In this document: positions 52,150 to 62,140 of the stretch, in pieces | Numbering within the stretch: the first letter of the stretch is position 1 | Layout: each line of letters opens with the position of its first letter | DNA from: Gammaproteobacteria bacterium | Lineage (GTDB): Bacteria; Pseudomonadota; Gammaproteobacteria; Pseudomonadales; Cellvibrionaceae | NCBI GenBank assembly: GCA_021151835.1 | Contig: JAGKWO010000002.1 | Coordinates: 204,948-268,947, forward strand | Length of the DNA stretch: 64,000 bases | Direction of reading: 5' to 3' | Made by a program: the position numbers and the translations under genes | The notes under the pieces: model-generated | Seen by the model: only the letters and a program-made list of their open reading frames with translations | Database searches by the model: none | What the model was told of the DNA's origin: nothing

Positions 52150-53874
52150 ATGAACAACCCTAACCCAATTTCCCTAAATGGTTTGGCCCGAAGATTGGTC
52201 GCTGACAATCTTATCGATAGCGACATCGCGGCAAAGACTATGGCCCAGGCAAAAAAAGAAGGCGTGCCCTTTGTGGACATGCTGGTGGGCAAAGAAATTC
52301 TTGATGCCCGCACCATAGCAAGAGTCGCGGCAGAAGAGTTTGGTTCACCGGTCTTTGATTTGGCAGCACTAAATAAAGACTCTATCCCTCTTAAACTCGT
52401 TGATGAAAAGCTGATTCGCAAGCACCACACATTGCCGATAGCACGTAGAGGCAATCGATTATTTCTAGCAGTAACAGACCCAACAGATATACATGCCCTG
52501 GACGAAATAAAATTTAATACCGGAATCAATACCGAGGCAGTATTAGTAGAAGCAGATAAGTTAAAAATAGCAATTGAACAATATTTCAATGCCCAGGAAG
52601 GTAATCTTGGCGATGTTCTTGGCTCTCTGGATGACAATCTGGAGGACCTTGATGTCCAAGCCGTGGACGATGTCGGCAAGAGTGACGATACCGTCGAAGC
52701 AGATGAAGCCCCTATTGTTAAGTACATCAATAAAGTTTTACTTGATGCAATTAAAGGAGGCTCATCGGATGTCCATTTTGAGCCCTATGAAAAAAGCTAT
52801 CGAATTCGCTTTAGAACCGATGGTGTATTGCACGAAGTTTCTCGCCCTCCCGTTAATCTTGCCAATCGTATGGCCGCACGCCTCAAAGTAATGTCCCAGA
52901 TGGATATTTCCGAGCGCCGCTTACCCCAGGACGGGCGCATCAAACTCAAAGTTTCCAAAAACAGAGCTATTGATTTCCGGGTTAACACTTTACCTACACT
53001 TTTTGGTGAAAAAATTGTACTGCGTATCCTCGACCCAAGTTCTGCAAAACTGGGGATTGATGCACTTGGCTATGAGGATAATCAAAAGCAGCTCTACCTT
53101 GATGCCCTGTCGCAATCACAAGGAATGATTTTGGTTACCGGTCCTACCGGTAGCGGTAAAACCGTTTCGCTTTATACCGGTTTGAATATTTTGAACACCT
53201 CCGAAGTGAATATTTCAACTGCTGAAGATCCGGTGGAAATCAACCTTGAAGGGATCAATCAGGTTCAAATGAATACCAGGGTTGGATTGACCTTTGCGGA
53301 AGCGTTGAGATCCTTTCTCCGTCAGGACCCGGATATCATCATGGTGGGTGAGATTCGCGATTTGGAAACAGCTGAAATTGCTATCAAAGCCGCGCAAACA
53401 GGCCATCTTGTATTATCAACCCTACATACCAACTCAGCCCCGGAAACATTAACCCGCTTGCTTAATATGGGCGTTCCCGCATTTAACGTTGCAACATCGG
53501 TCAGCCTGATCATCGCCCAGCGTTTGGCCCGTCGGCTGTGTAGCGTTTGTCGAAAACCTGCCACTGATATCCCGGAAGAGATACTTAAGCAGGAAGGATT
53601 TGACGAAATAGGTATTCCACGCTCAGAATTCCAGCTCTTCCACCCTGTGGGTTGCGATAAATGCAATGGCGGTTATAAAGGGCGCGTAGGGGTATATGAA
53701 GTGGTTCGCATCACCCCGGAGATAGCCAACCTTATAATGGAGGGCGGCAATTCGCTACAAATTGCCCGTACCGCCAAACAGGCAGGCTTTAATAATTTAC
53801 GAGTATCCGCGTTGCGCAAAGTTGCAATTGGATTAACCAGCCTTGAAGAGGCCAACAGAGTCACCAAGGATTAA
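52150..53874 (+). CDS. pilB: Type IV pilus assembly ATPase
   Basis: The 574-residue cytoplasmic hexameric ATPase drives pilus extension. It has an N-terminal T2SSE domain (about 30-150; DSIPLKLVDEKLIRKHHTLPIARRG-type region) and a motor domain with Walker A GPTGSGKT (331-338), the Asp box, Walker B-like DPDIIMVGEIRD, the His box GHLVLSTLHTNSA, and a tetracysteine zinc site (CSVCRK and CDKCNG). It is the first gene of pilBCD on the plus strand, divergent from pilA. Confidence 0.96.
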   Translation: MNNPNPISLNGLARRLVADNLIDSDIAAKTMAQAKKEGVPFVDMLVGKEILDARTIARVAAEEFGSPVFDLAALNKDSIPLKLVDEKLIRKHHTLPIARRGNRLFLAVTDPTDIHALDEIKFNTGINTEAVLVEADKLKIAIEQYFNAQEGNLGDVLGSLDDNLEDLDVQAVDDVGKSDDTVEADEAPIVKYINKVLLDAIKGGSSDVHFEPYEKSYRIRFRTDGVLHEVSRPPVNLANRMAARLKVMSQMDISERRLPQDGRIKLKVSKNRAIDFRVNTLPTLFGEKIVLRILDPSSAKLGIDALGYEDNQKQLYLDALSQSQGMILVTGPTGSGKTVSLYTGLNILNTSEVNISTAEDPVEINLEGINQVQMNTRVGLTFAEALRSFLRQDPDIIMVGEIRDLETAEIAIKAAQTGHLVLSTLHTNSAPETLTRLLNMGVPAFNVATSVSLIIAQRLARRLCSVCRKPATDIPEEILKQEGFDEIGIPRSEFQLFHPVGCDKCNGGYKGRVGVYEVVRITPEIANLIMEGGNSLQIARTAKQAGFNNLRVSALRKVAIGLTSLEEANRVTKD

Positions 53875-53878
53875 TTCC

Positions 53879-55159
53879 ATGGCTATAACATCAACAGCAA
53901 AATCGACTGCTGCGAACAAATCGAAGACGGCCGTTAAGACAAAGGCAGTTGCTGTCACCAATACCTATGTATATAAAGGTGTCGACAAGAAAGGCAACAA
54001 AATTCAGGGCGAAATAAATGGCATCAGTCCAACGATTGTCAAAACCTTGTTGGCAAAGCAAGGCATTACGGCGCGGACTGTCTCCAAAAAAGCGAAACCG
54101 CTGTTCGGCTCCGGTGGAAAAGCGATAAAACCTGCTGACATAGCCGTCTTTTCACGGCAAATGGCAACCATGATGAAAGCAGGTGTCCCTCTGGTACAAG
54201 CGTTTGAAATTGTTGCGGACGGATTGGAAAATCCAAATCTGAGAAAAATGGTTCTGCAAATTAAAGATAGTGTTGCTGCTGGCGGCGGTTTTGCCAATGC
54301 CCTGCGCGAGCATCCAAAATATTTCGATGAACTGTTTTGCAATTTAGTCGATTCCGGTGAGCAATCCGGTGCGCTTGAGACCATGCTTGATCGCATTGCA
54401 ACTTACAAAGAAAAAACGGAAGCGTTAAAAGCCAAAATCAAAAAAGCCCTCACCTATCCAATCGCGGTGGTTATTGTCGCGATTGTAGTCACCGGAATTC
54501 TCCTCATAAAAGTAGTTCCCCAATTCGCGGAAACATTTAGCGGGTTCGGTGCAGAGTTACCCGCATTTACATTATTTGTATTACACCTATCCGAATTAGC
54601 TCAAGCATATTGGTTATATATACTAGTAATAATGATTGGCTCAGTGTTTGCCACTAAAGAGCTTTCACGCCGCTCGCCAAAATTTGCTTATATGATCGAT
54701 AAATATATTCTCAAATTACCAATCATAGGACAGATTATTTATCTCTCAATTATGGCCCGTTTTGCTCGTACTTTAGCAACAACATTTGCTGCAGGTGTTC
54801 CATTAATTGACGCTCTCACGTCTGTCGCTGGTGCAGCAGGAAATAAGATTTATGCTGATGCCATCATTCGAGTTAGAGAAGATGTATCCACTGGTATACA
54901 GCTTAATACCGCACTCAAAGCAAGGGGAATTTTTCCAACATTGCTTATCCAAATGGCTGCCATTGGTGAAGAATCAGGTGCACTGGATGCAATGCTGGAT
55001 AAGGTCGCCATATATTATGAAGAAGCGGTAGATAATATGGTGGATAGCCTGACTGCCCTTCTGGAGCCGATGATTATGTCGATACTCGGGGTGCTGGTCG
55101 GTGGATTATTGATTGCGATGTATTTACCAATCTTCCAATTAGGCGCAGTGGTTGGCTAA
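53879..55159 (+). CDS. pilC: Type IV pilus inner-membrane platform protein
   Basis: The 426-residue protein has two T2SSF domains: FSRQMATMMKAGVPLVQAFEI in the first and MARFARTLATTFAAGVPLIDAL in the second. Each is followed by membrane segments; the C-terminal EPMIMSILGVLVGGLLIAMYLPIF is characteristic. It begins at MAITSTAKSTAANK (53879), five bases after the pilB stop, with AAGGA upstream. A short Lys/Ala/Thr-rich N-terminal tail precedes the usual family start. Its stop overlaps the pilD start (TAATG). Confidence 0.95.
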   Translation: MAITSTAKSTAANKSKTAVKTKAVAVTNTYVYKGVDKKGNKIQGEINGISPTIVKTLLAKQGITARTVSKKAKPLFGSGGKAIKPADIAVFSRQMATMMKAGVPLVQAFEIVADGLENPNLRKMVLQIKDSVAAGGGFANALREHPKYFDELFCNLVDSGEQSGALETMLDRIATYKEKTEALKAKIKKALTYPIAVVIVAIVVTGILLIKVVPQFAETFSGFGAELPAFTLFVLHLSELAQAYWLYILVIMIGSVFATKELSRRSPKFAYMIDKYILKLPIIGQIIYLSIMARFARTLATTFAAGVPLIDALTSVAGAAGNKIYADAIIRVREDVSTGIQLNTALKARGIFPTLLIQMAAIGEESGALDAMLDKVAIYYEEAVDNMVDSLTALLEPMIMSILGVLVGGLLIAMYLPIFQLGAVVG

Positions 55160-56037
55160 TGACTTTTTTTGAAGTGATTGAAGTATATCCCGGTATCTCA
55201 ATGTGTTTTGTTGTAATACTGGGTTTATTAGTCGGTAGTTTTTTAAATGTTGTTATCCACCGCCTACCGAAGATGATGGAGCGGGATTGGGCGGAACAAT
55301 GCAAAGAGTTTATCACCAATCAGAATGATGTAACTTCACCACCACAGGGACCATTTAATTTAATGGTCCCTCGTTCACGATGCCCTCATTGTGGCCATCA
55401 AATTAAATCCTGGGAGAATATTCCAGTGATCAGTTATCTGGTGCTTGGTGGGAAATGCTCCGCCTGTAAAGCAAAGATTTCCGCACGCTATCCCATTATC
55501 GAAATTGTCACTGGCGTGTTATCAGCTGCGGTAGTTTTTTATATTGGAATTAGCTGGAATGGTTTAGCCGCATTGGTTTTTACCTGGTCATTAATTGCAT
55601 TGACCATGATCGACTTTGATACCTACCTTCTTCCTGATGATATTACCTTGCCTCTATTGTGGCTGGGGTTGATAGTCAATAGTTTCAACACGTTTACCGA
55701 CCTGCCCAGTGCATTGTGGGGAGCAATCGCTGGTTACCTGTCGCTTTGGTCCGTCTACAAGCTTTTCAAGTTGCTAACGGGAAAGGAGGGAATGGGTTAT
55801 GGCGATTTTAAATTGCTTGCAGCACTGGGAGCATGGATGGGCTGGCAAATGCTGCCACAAATTATCCTTTTATCCTCGCTTGTGGGCGCGGTAATTGGTA
55901 TCAGCCTGATTGTGATTCGCGGTCGGGATAAAAATATTCCCATCCCCTTCGGCCCTTATCTCGCCATCGCCGGGTGGATTGCATTCGTGTGGGGCGATAC
56001 GATTAACCAGTCCTACCTGAAACTTTTTGTAAGCTAG
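55159..56037 (+). CDS. pilD: Type IV prepilin peptidase/N-methyltransferase
   Basis: The 292-residue polytopic aspartic protease cleaves and N-methylates prepilins. It has an N-terminal region with zinc-type pairs C75/C78 and C100/C103, and catalytic aspartates D152 (TMIDFDTYLLPDD) and D216 in the GYGDFK motif. It shares a TAATG overlap with pilC. It should process both pilins encoded in this window. Confidence 0.95.
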   Translation: MTFFEVIEVYPGISMCFVVILGLLVGSFLNVVIHRLPKMMERDWAEQCKEFITNQNDVTSPPQGPFNLMVPRSRCPHCGHQIKSWENIPVISYLVLGGKCSACKAKISARYPIIEIVTGVLSAAVVFYIGISWNGLAALVFTWSLIALTMIDFDTYLLPDDITLPLLWLGLIVNSFNTFTDLPSALWGAIAGYLSLWSVYKLFKLLTGKEGMGYGDFKLLAALGAWMGWQMLPQIILLSSLVGAVIGISLIVIRGRDKNIPIPFGPYLAIAGWIAFVWGDTINQSYLKLFVS

Positions 56038-56042
56038 CAATC

Positions 56043-56669
56043 ATGGCTAACAGGAAATTAATTGTTGGACTTACCGGTGGAATAGGTAGCGGTAAGTCCG
56101 AAGCTTGTCGGCGATTTATTGCCAGAGGCATTACGGTTATTGATGCTGATATAGTTGCACGCGACGTGGTTGAGCCGGGAAAACCTGCATTGGAAAAAAT
56201 TCGTGAGCACTTTGGCGATGAAATATTATTGCCTGCAAACGAAAGCCAACAACATGCACTAAATCGCAGCAAGCTTCGCGAGATTATTTTTAACAATCCA
56301 CTCGAAAAAGCCTGGGTCGAAGAACTTTTACACCCGATAGTTAATCAGCAAATTCGCGAACAACTGGCAAACGCTTCTGGGCCCTACACTATTCTCGCCT
56401 CTCCTTTATTACTTGAAACACAACAATATCGTTTGGTAGACAGAATTTTGGTGATAGATGCAAGCGAAGCGTTACAAATCGAACGGGCAAGCCAGCGCGA
56501 TACCAATAACGAAGCCCAAATCAGGGCCATCATGTCGACCCAATTATCACGACAAGAACGCTGTGCAAAAGCAAATGATATTATTCAAAATCACGGCTCA
56601 TTAATTGAGCTGGATGAACAAATAGAAAACCTTCACCAGCTATATCTGGAACTTGCCCGGAACAATTAG
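56043..56669 (+). CDS. coaE: Dephospho-CoA kinase
   Basis: The 208-residue cytosolic kinase carries out the last step of coenzyme A synthesis. The P-loop GLTGGIGSGKS is at 9-19; DADIVARDVVEPGKPAL and LLHPIVNQQI are further family segments. It begins five bases after the pilD stop, the usual pseudomonad order, so it is probably cotranscribed. Confidence 0.95.
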   Translation: MANRKLIVGLTGGIGSGKSEACRRFIARGITVIDADIVARDVVEPGKPALEKIREHFGDEILLPANESQQHALNRSKLREIIFNNPLEKAWVEELLHPIVNQQIREQLANASGPYTILASPLLLETQQYRLVDRILVIDASEALQIERASQRDTNNEAQIRAIMSTQLSRQERCAKANDIIQNHGSLIELDEQIENLHQLYLELARNN

Positions 56670-56689
56670 CCTTAATCAGAAAATATTTT

Positions 56690-56890
56690 ATGCCAGAAGA
56701 AAACCCTCAAGATATCAAACTTAATTGCCCCACCTGCAAAAAGGACGTTCTATGGAATGATAAATTTCCCTTTCGGCCCTTTTGCAGTGACCGCTGTCGA
56801 TTAATCGATTTGGGAGAATGGGCGAGCGAGAACCACCGAATAGCTGGCGATAATCTGGACATTAATTCCGAAGATGAATTACAGCGCTAG
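56690..56890 (+). CDS. yacG: DNA gyrase inhibitor YacG (zinc-ribbon protein)
   Basis: This 66-residue protein has a C-x2-C (C13, C16) and C-x3-C (C32, C36) zinc site, followed by LIDLGEWASENHRI, the YacG signature. E. coli YacG binds GyrB and inhibits gyrase. It lies 20 bp after coaE and ends the plus-strand pil-coaE operon. Confidence 0.95.
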   Translation: MPEENPQDIKLNCPTCKKDVLWNDKFPFRPFCSDRCRLIDLGEWASENHRIAGDNLDINSEDELQR

Positions 56891-56949
56891 TGCTATCGAG
56901 TAGCGGCCAAGCAGGATAGTAATTTATTGATTAATTACAGGCATCGTAG

Positions 56950-56969
56950 GGGTTCAATTTATTGAACCC
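56950..56969. terminator. Palindrome between convergent genes
   Basis: GGGTTCAAT and ATTGAACCC are perfect 9-bp inverted arms with only two bases between them. It lies between the ends of yacG (plus) and the Nudix gene (minus). T tracts are weak on both sides, so termination is plausible only. Confidence 0.45.
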
Positions 56970-56992
56970 AATTTATCTCGCACAATTAATCT

Positions 56993-57955
56993 TTATTTTT
57001 TTCCCCACCAGGCACTAATACCTGCAACACCTTGAGCCCCGGCGATTTTTGCCTCGCTTAAATCGCTCTCCTGCATACCACCCAGTGCATACACAGGAAT
57101 ATTGGCCAACTCAACCAACGATGTAAACCCGGGCCATCCAAGTGGCTCAGCATCAGGATGGGTGCTGGTTTCCTTAACCGGCGACAACAACAAATAATCT
57201 GCGCCCAATTGTTGGGCTTGGGCGATCTCCCCTTCATCGTGACAAGATACACCCAATAAATAACCGGCCGGGATTGGTCGCGCAGAAATAATTGCAGCTT
57301 GATGTTGACTCAAATGCAGACCAATTGTTGCGGAAGGATAAGCAGAAATAACTTGTTCAAATATTTCCACTGGAGAATTCACAAGCAACCGCGCAGAATA
57401 CCTTTCAGATAATGCTACCGCGCTATCAATTAAAGTCCTGTGGGTAGATAAACTAAAATCGCGCAATCGCAACTGCACCATCCGAACACCTTGTTCAAAG
57501 GCCTTCGTTAAGCGGTGCACGAAATCGTTATCGTCGAGAAAGTCACCGGTAATCAGGTACTCATCAGGAAGGGCAATTGCATTGATGATGGGTTTGTTTG
57601 CAGCCGGATACTCAAAATTATTGAGCTCGTCAGCAGCTACCCAACAGATAGGCTGCCCTTCAGCGCCACGAGGCTGGCCATCAAATCGAGTAACCTTGTA
57701 AACATCCAGCAGTACAGACTTATCCGGGTAGTGATGACGAATTTGAATGAGCTGTTCGCTTTCAGTTGCAATAATTGAAAGCTCTTCCTGCAGTTCGCGC
57801 ACCAGCGCCTGATGAACGCTTTCCCCGGCATCAACTTTGCCGCCGGGGAACTCCCACAAACCGCCCTGATGGGCAGTCTGCGGGCGTTTGGCAATCAGGA
57901 TTTTTTTGTCGGAACCAATAATGACACCGACAGCAACATGAATTAATTTGGCCAC
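56993..57955 (-). CDS. Nudix hydrolase (MutT-type) fused to a thiamine-phosphate-synthase-like domain
   Basis: The 320-residue fusion is common in gammaproteobacteria. The N-terminal Nudix domain (about 1-130) has the box GKVDAGESVHQALVRELQEEL and should remove oxidised nucleotides such as 8-oxo-dGTP. The C-terminal domain (about 150-320) resembles ThiE/TenI: RMVQLRLRDF, GVSCHDEGEIAQAQQLGADYLLLSPV and ALGGM segments. The biochemical role of the ThiE-like half in these fusions is not settled. The gene follows argJ by 12 bp on the same strand. Confidence 0.9.
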   Translation of the reverse strand: MAKLIHVAVGVIIGSDKKILIAKRPQTAHQGGLWEFPGGKVDAGESVHQALVRELQEELSIIATESEQLIQIRHHYPDKSVLLDVYKVTRFDGQPRGAEGQPICWVAADELNNFEYPAANKPIINAIALPDEYLITGDFLDDNDFVHRLTKAFEQGVRMVQLRLRDFSLSTHRTLIDSAVALSERYSARLLVNSPVEIFEQVISAYPSATIGLHLSQHQAAIISARPIPAGYLLGVSCHDEGEIAQAQQLGADYLLLSPVKETSTHPDAEPLGWPGFTSLVELANIPVYALGGMQESDLSEAKIAGAQGVAGISAWWGKK

Positions 57956-57967
57956 AATACTACTGGA

Positions 57968-59188
57968 TCAGGAACGATAATCGGCATTAATACGCACATA
58001 CTCATAGGACAAATCAGTGGTCCACACAGTTTCGGCAAAATCACCACGCCCCAGATTGATATTGATTGCAATCTCGGCTTGATTCATCACCGCCTGCCCC
58101 TGCTCCTCCGTATAAGTTTTTGCACGGCCGCCATTTTCCACAATCAGGGTTTCATTCAAGTGCACCCGTACTTTTGTAGCATCCAGGTTTGGTACACCTG
58201 CGTAGCCAATAGCAGCAACAATACGCCCCCAATTAGGGTCTGATGCGAACAAGGCTGTTTTAATCAACGGCGAATGCGCCACAGCGTAAGCAACATCAAG
58301 ACATTCATCCCGACTGGCGCCACCGCTCACTGCCACAGTTACAAATTTGGTAGCACCCTCACCATCACTAACAATTGCTTTGGCGAGATGCACATGGGCT
58401 GCGATAATTACCTCACGCAATTTTGTATACAACTCACTATTGATGTCGGTGATTTCCGGCAAATCAATTTGGCCGGTAGCAATTAAAATGCACGAATCAT
58501 TGGTAGAGGTATCACCATCGATAGTGATACGGTTAAACGATTTGTCTGCTGCTTCGCGCGCGAGATTTTGTAACAAGTCTTGCGAAATCTTTGCATCTGT
58601 TGCGATGTAACCCAGCATAGTTGCCATGTTGGGTTTAATCATTCCAGCGCCTTTTGAAATACCGTTAACAGTAATAGTTTTACCTTGATACTCAAATTGC
58701 TGGCTGAAACCTTTAGCCCGGGTATCGGTAGTCATGATGCCAGCACCAGCATCATCCCAGCCATTTTCATGGGCTTTTTGCAACGCTTCAGGAATAACGG
58801 CAGTAATTTTTTGTACTGGCAGTGGCTCACCAATTACACCCGTCGAGAATGGTAACACTTGCTCTTGCTTTACCCCCGTAAGCTGGGCAATAGCAGCGCA
58901 AGTTGCTTTAGCATCAAGCAACCCCTGCTCACCGGTGCAAGCGTTAGCATTGCCGGAATTAATGACCAGAAATCGAATCGGTGCTTTTGCCAAATGTTCT
59001 TTGCAAACCGTTACCGGAGCCGCACAAAATGCATTTTTAGTGAACACACCGGCAACACTTGAGCCTTCCGCAAATTCAAATAATACAACATCGCGGCGGC
59101 CAACTTTTTTAATACCGGCGCTAACAGCTGTACACTTCACCCCTTTCACCGGGTGCATTTGTGGAAAAGGATATTCACCAACTGCCAT
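57968..59188 (-). CDS. argJ: Bifunctional ornithine acetyltransferase/N-acetylglutamate synthase
   Basis: This 406-residue enzyme of arginine synthesis transfers acetyl from N-acetylornithine to glutamate and may also use acetyl-CoA. The self-cleavage site is intact: KGAGMIKPNMAT with the nucleophilic T190 followed by MLGY, so alpha and beta chains would form. Other segments are LVINSGNANACTG, TDTRAKGFSQQ, and DGDTSTNDSC. It lies 55 bp downstream of secA on the same strand. Confidence 0.95.
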   Translation of the reverse strand: MAVGEYPFPQMHPVKGVKCTAVSAGIKKVGRRDVVLFEFAEGSSVAGVFTKNAFCAAPVTVCKEHLAKAPIRFLVINSGNANACTGEQGLLDAKATCAAIAQLTGVKQEQVLPFSTGVIGEPLPVQKITAVIPEALQKAHENGWDDAGAGIMTTDTRAKGFSQQFEYQGKTITVNGISKGAGMIKPNMATMLGYIATDAKISQDLLQNLAREAADKSFNRITIDGDTSTNDSCILIATGQIDLPEITDINSELYTKLREVIIAAHVHLAKAIVSDGEGATKFVTVAVSGGASRDECLDVAYAVAHSPLIKTALFASDPNWGRIVAAIGYAGVPNLDATKVRVHLNETLIVENGGRAKTYTEEQGQAVMNQAEIAININLGRGDFAETVWTTDLSYEYVRINADYRS

Positions 59189-59243
59189 AACTCTACTCTC
59201 TAAAAATTTTAAACTTCGCCCGTTAAATCAGAACAACACAACG

Positions 59244-61985
59244 TTATTCCAGCTGCCCATGACAGCTCTTGTATTTTTTTCCTGAACCACAAGGACATGG
59301 ATCATTGCGACCCACTTTACGCCCCTCACGCACAACTGGCGTTTGAGCACGAGGTGCAACAGCAGCTTGTTCTTCTTCCGGTTCACCCAATGCGGAGAGT
59401 TCATCGTGACGCAACTGCATTTTTTGGCGCGCCAGTTCCTCACGACGTTGATTTTCCATCGCTTCCATTTGTTCACGGGTAATTGGCTCTACACGCGCCA
59501 TTAAATGGATAGTTTCGCGTTTAACAGTCAATAATAAATTCTGGAACAACTCAAACGCTTCGCGCTTATATTCCTGTTTTGGATTGCGCTGTGCATAAGA
59601 GCGCAAATTAATACCCTGGCGCAAATGATCCATAGTAGCCAGATGCTCTTTCCAGGCATTATCCAACACCTGTAGCATCACTTGCTTTTCAATTTCCAAT
59701 AAGATGTCGCCAACACGTTCGCATTTAGCATCGTAGGCACCCTGAATTTCAGCCAAAATTCTTTCACGCAAGGGTTCCTCATGTAAACGGGTGTCCTCTT
59801 CAAGCCACTTGGCGATTGGCAGACGTAAACCAAAATCAGTTTCAATTTGCTTTTCCAATCCAGGAATATCCCACTGATCCTCAATTGATTGAGGTGGAAT
59901 AAAGCCGTTGATCATATCCTCCACAGCTTCGATACGAATTGCGGTGATAGTGTCCCGAATCGTTTCTGCATCCAGCAGTTCGTTACGTTGGTGATAAATA
60001 ATTTGGCGTTGCTCATTCGCAACATCATCAAATTCAAGCAATTGTTTACGAATATCGAAGTTACGGCCTTCTACTTTACGCTGCGCTTTTTCAATCGCAT
60101 TGTTGACCATGCGATGCTCAATGGCCTCACCTTTTTCCATTCCAAGTGCTTGCATAAAATTGCGTACACGCTCGGAGGCAAAAATACGCATCAGGTTATC
60201 TTCGAGCGATAGATAAAAACGCGTTAAACCGGGGTCACCTTGTCGACCGGCACGACCACGCAACTGGTTGTCAATGCGGCGCGATTCATGTCGTTCAGTA
60301 CCGATAATATGCAAACCACCAGCTGCCAATACAGTGTCGTGACGCTGTTTCCAATCGGCCTTAATTGCATCTATTTGCGCCTGGGTTGGATTTTCCAACT
60401 TGGCAATATCTGATTCCCAACGTCCACCCAATACAATATCCGTACCGCGGCCAGCCATATTGGTCGCAATAGTGACTGCTCCGGGGCGACCGGCCTGCGC
60501 AATAATTTCTGCTTCCTGAGCGTGAAATTTCGCATTTAATACCTGGTGCTTAATCCCCGCCTTGTTTAATCGGCGAGACATTTCTTCCGAGGTTTCAATC
60601 GATGCGGTACCAACCAGAATCGGAGCATTTTTTGCCTGGAATGTTTTTACATCTTCAACAATCGCTATATATTTTTCTTCCAATGACAAAAATACTTTGT
60701 CATTCATATCGATACGCTGAATCGGTTTATTCGTAGGAATTACCACCACATCCAGGCCATAAATTTCGCGGAATTCATAAGCTTCTGTATCTGCTGTTCC
60801 GGTCATACCAGCCAATGTTGGATACAAACGGAAATAATTCTGGAAGGTAGTAGAGGCAAGGGTTTGGCTTTCACTTTGAATTGCCACACCTTCTTTTGCT
60901 TCGATAGCCTGGTGCAAACCTTCTGACAAACGACGCCCGGGCATAGTGCGGCCAGTGTGTTCGTCGATGAGGACCACCTGGCCTTCCTGCACAATATATT
61001 CAATATTTAAATGAAATAATGCATGCGCACGCAAAGCCGAGTTAACGTGATGCAACAAGGAAAGGTTGTTAGCCGCATACAAGTTTTGATCAGGCGGCAA
61101 CATGCCCGATTGAATTAACAAATCTTCAACTTTTTGATGGCCACCTTCTGTTAACTCAACCTGACGCGATTTTTCATCTACGCTGAAATCGCCCGGCTCG
61201 GTAATTACACGACGATCACCGTCTTCACCGTTATCAATCTGGCGCTTGAGCTTCAGCACTAATTGATTCATTCGCTTATACATTTCCGAACTGTTTTCGG
61301 TAGCTCCGGAGATAATTAATGGTGTGCGCGCTTCATCAATCAAAATGGAGTCAACTTCGTCCACCACTGCAAAATTCAGCGGACGCTGAACTTTATCGCG
61401 CTTGCTTAGCGCCATATTATCGCGCAGGTAATCAAAGCCATATTCATTGTTGGTGCCGTAGGTAACATCTGATGCGTAGGCTTCACGTTTAACTGCCGAG
61501 GGTTGCATCGATTGAATGACACCAACACTCATTCCCAGGAATTCATAGAGGGGCTTCATCCAATTAGCATCACGACTCGCAAGATAATCATTCACTGTTA
61601 CAACGTGAACGCCTTTACCTGCCAGGGCATGCAAATAACTGGGCAATGTTGACACCAGCGTCTTACCTTCACCGGTACGCATTTCCGCAATACGTCCTTC
61701 GTGCAAGCTCATGCCGCCAATTAATTGCACATCAAAATGACGCATCCCCAAAACGCGACGCCCTGCTTCACGTACTGTCGCGAACGCCTCGGGTAAAAGT
61801 TGATCGAGTGTTTCACCTTTTTGATAACGCTCGCGAAATTCTGTTGTTTTAGCCTTGAGTTGCTCATCACTGAGCTTTTGCATATCAGGTTCAAGTGCGT
61901 TGATACGCACTACCACTTTATTCATGCGCTTTAATTCGCGCTCATTTTTTGAACCAAACACTGCCTTGATTAACTTACCGATCAT
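59244..61985 (-). CDS. secA: Preprotein translocase ATPase SecA
   Basis: The 913-residue motor of the Sec pathway starts at MIGKLIKAVFGSKNERELK; the frame is open upstream but without family similarity. It has the first nucleotide-binding site MRTGEGKT (about 102-109), DEVDSILIDEARTPLI, the second nucleotide-binding domain with NMAGRGTDIVLGG, and the C-terminal zinc site CPCGSGKKYKSCHG for SecB contact. Its order lpxC, M23 peptidase, secA, argJ, Nudix is the usual gammaproteobacterial one. No secM homologue was seen upstream. Confidence 0.97.
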   Translation of the reverse strand: MIGKLIKAVFGSKNERELKRMNKVVVRINALEPDMQKLSDEQLKAKTTEFRERYQKGETLDQLLPEAFATVREAGRRVLGMRHFDVQLIGGMSLHEGRIAEMRTGEGKTLVSTLPSYLHALAGKGVHVVTVNDYLASRDANWMKPLYEFLGMSVGVIQSMQPSAVKREAYASDVTYGTNNEYGFDYLRDNMALSKRDKVQRPLNFAVVDEVDSILIDEARTPLIISGATENSSEMYKRMNQLVLKLKRQIDNGEDGDRRVITEPGDFSVDEKSRQVELTEGGHQKVEDLLIQSGMLPPDQNLYAANNLSLLHHVNSALRAHALFHLNIEYIVQEGQVVLIDEHTGRTMPGRRLSEGLHQAIEAKEGVAIQSESQTLASTTFQNYFRLYPTLAGMTGTADTEAYEFREIYGLDVVVIPTNKPIQRIDMNDKVFLSLEEKYIAIVEDVKTFQAKNAPILVGTASIETSEEMSRRLNKAGIKHQVLNAKFHAQEAEIIAQAGRPGAVTIATNMAGRGTDIVLGGRWESDIAKLENPTQAQIDAIKADWKQRHDTVLAAGGLHIIGTERHESRRIDNQLRGRAGRQGDPGLTRFYLSLEDNLMRIFASERVRNFMQALGMEKGEAIEHRMVNNAIEKAQRKVEGRNFDIRKQLLEFDDVANEQRQIIYHQRNELLDAETIRDTITAIRIEAVEDMINGFIPPQSIEDQWDIPGLEKQIETDFGLRLPIAKWLEEDTRLHEEPLRERILAEIQGAYDAKCERVGDILLEIEKQVMLQVLDNAWKEHLATMDHLRQGINLRSYAQRNPKQEYKREAFELFQNLLLTVKRETIHLMARVEPITREQMEAMENQRREELARQKMQLRHDELSALGEPEEEQAAVAPRAQTPVVREGRKVGRNDPCPCGSGKKYKSCHGQLE

Positions 61986-62140
61986 TTTTAATACCGTAAT
62001 AATTTCAAAACCGAACGAATTTTGCGCAGCACACTCATCCAAAATAGCTGGATGAGCCCCAATAGATGGCTGGCAAGTAAATAGGAAGGAGCTAACTAAA
62101 GCAAGAGCGAAATCAAGCTGTCAGCAAGAGGAAATAACGA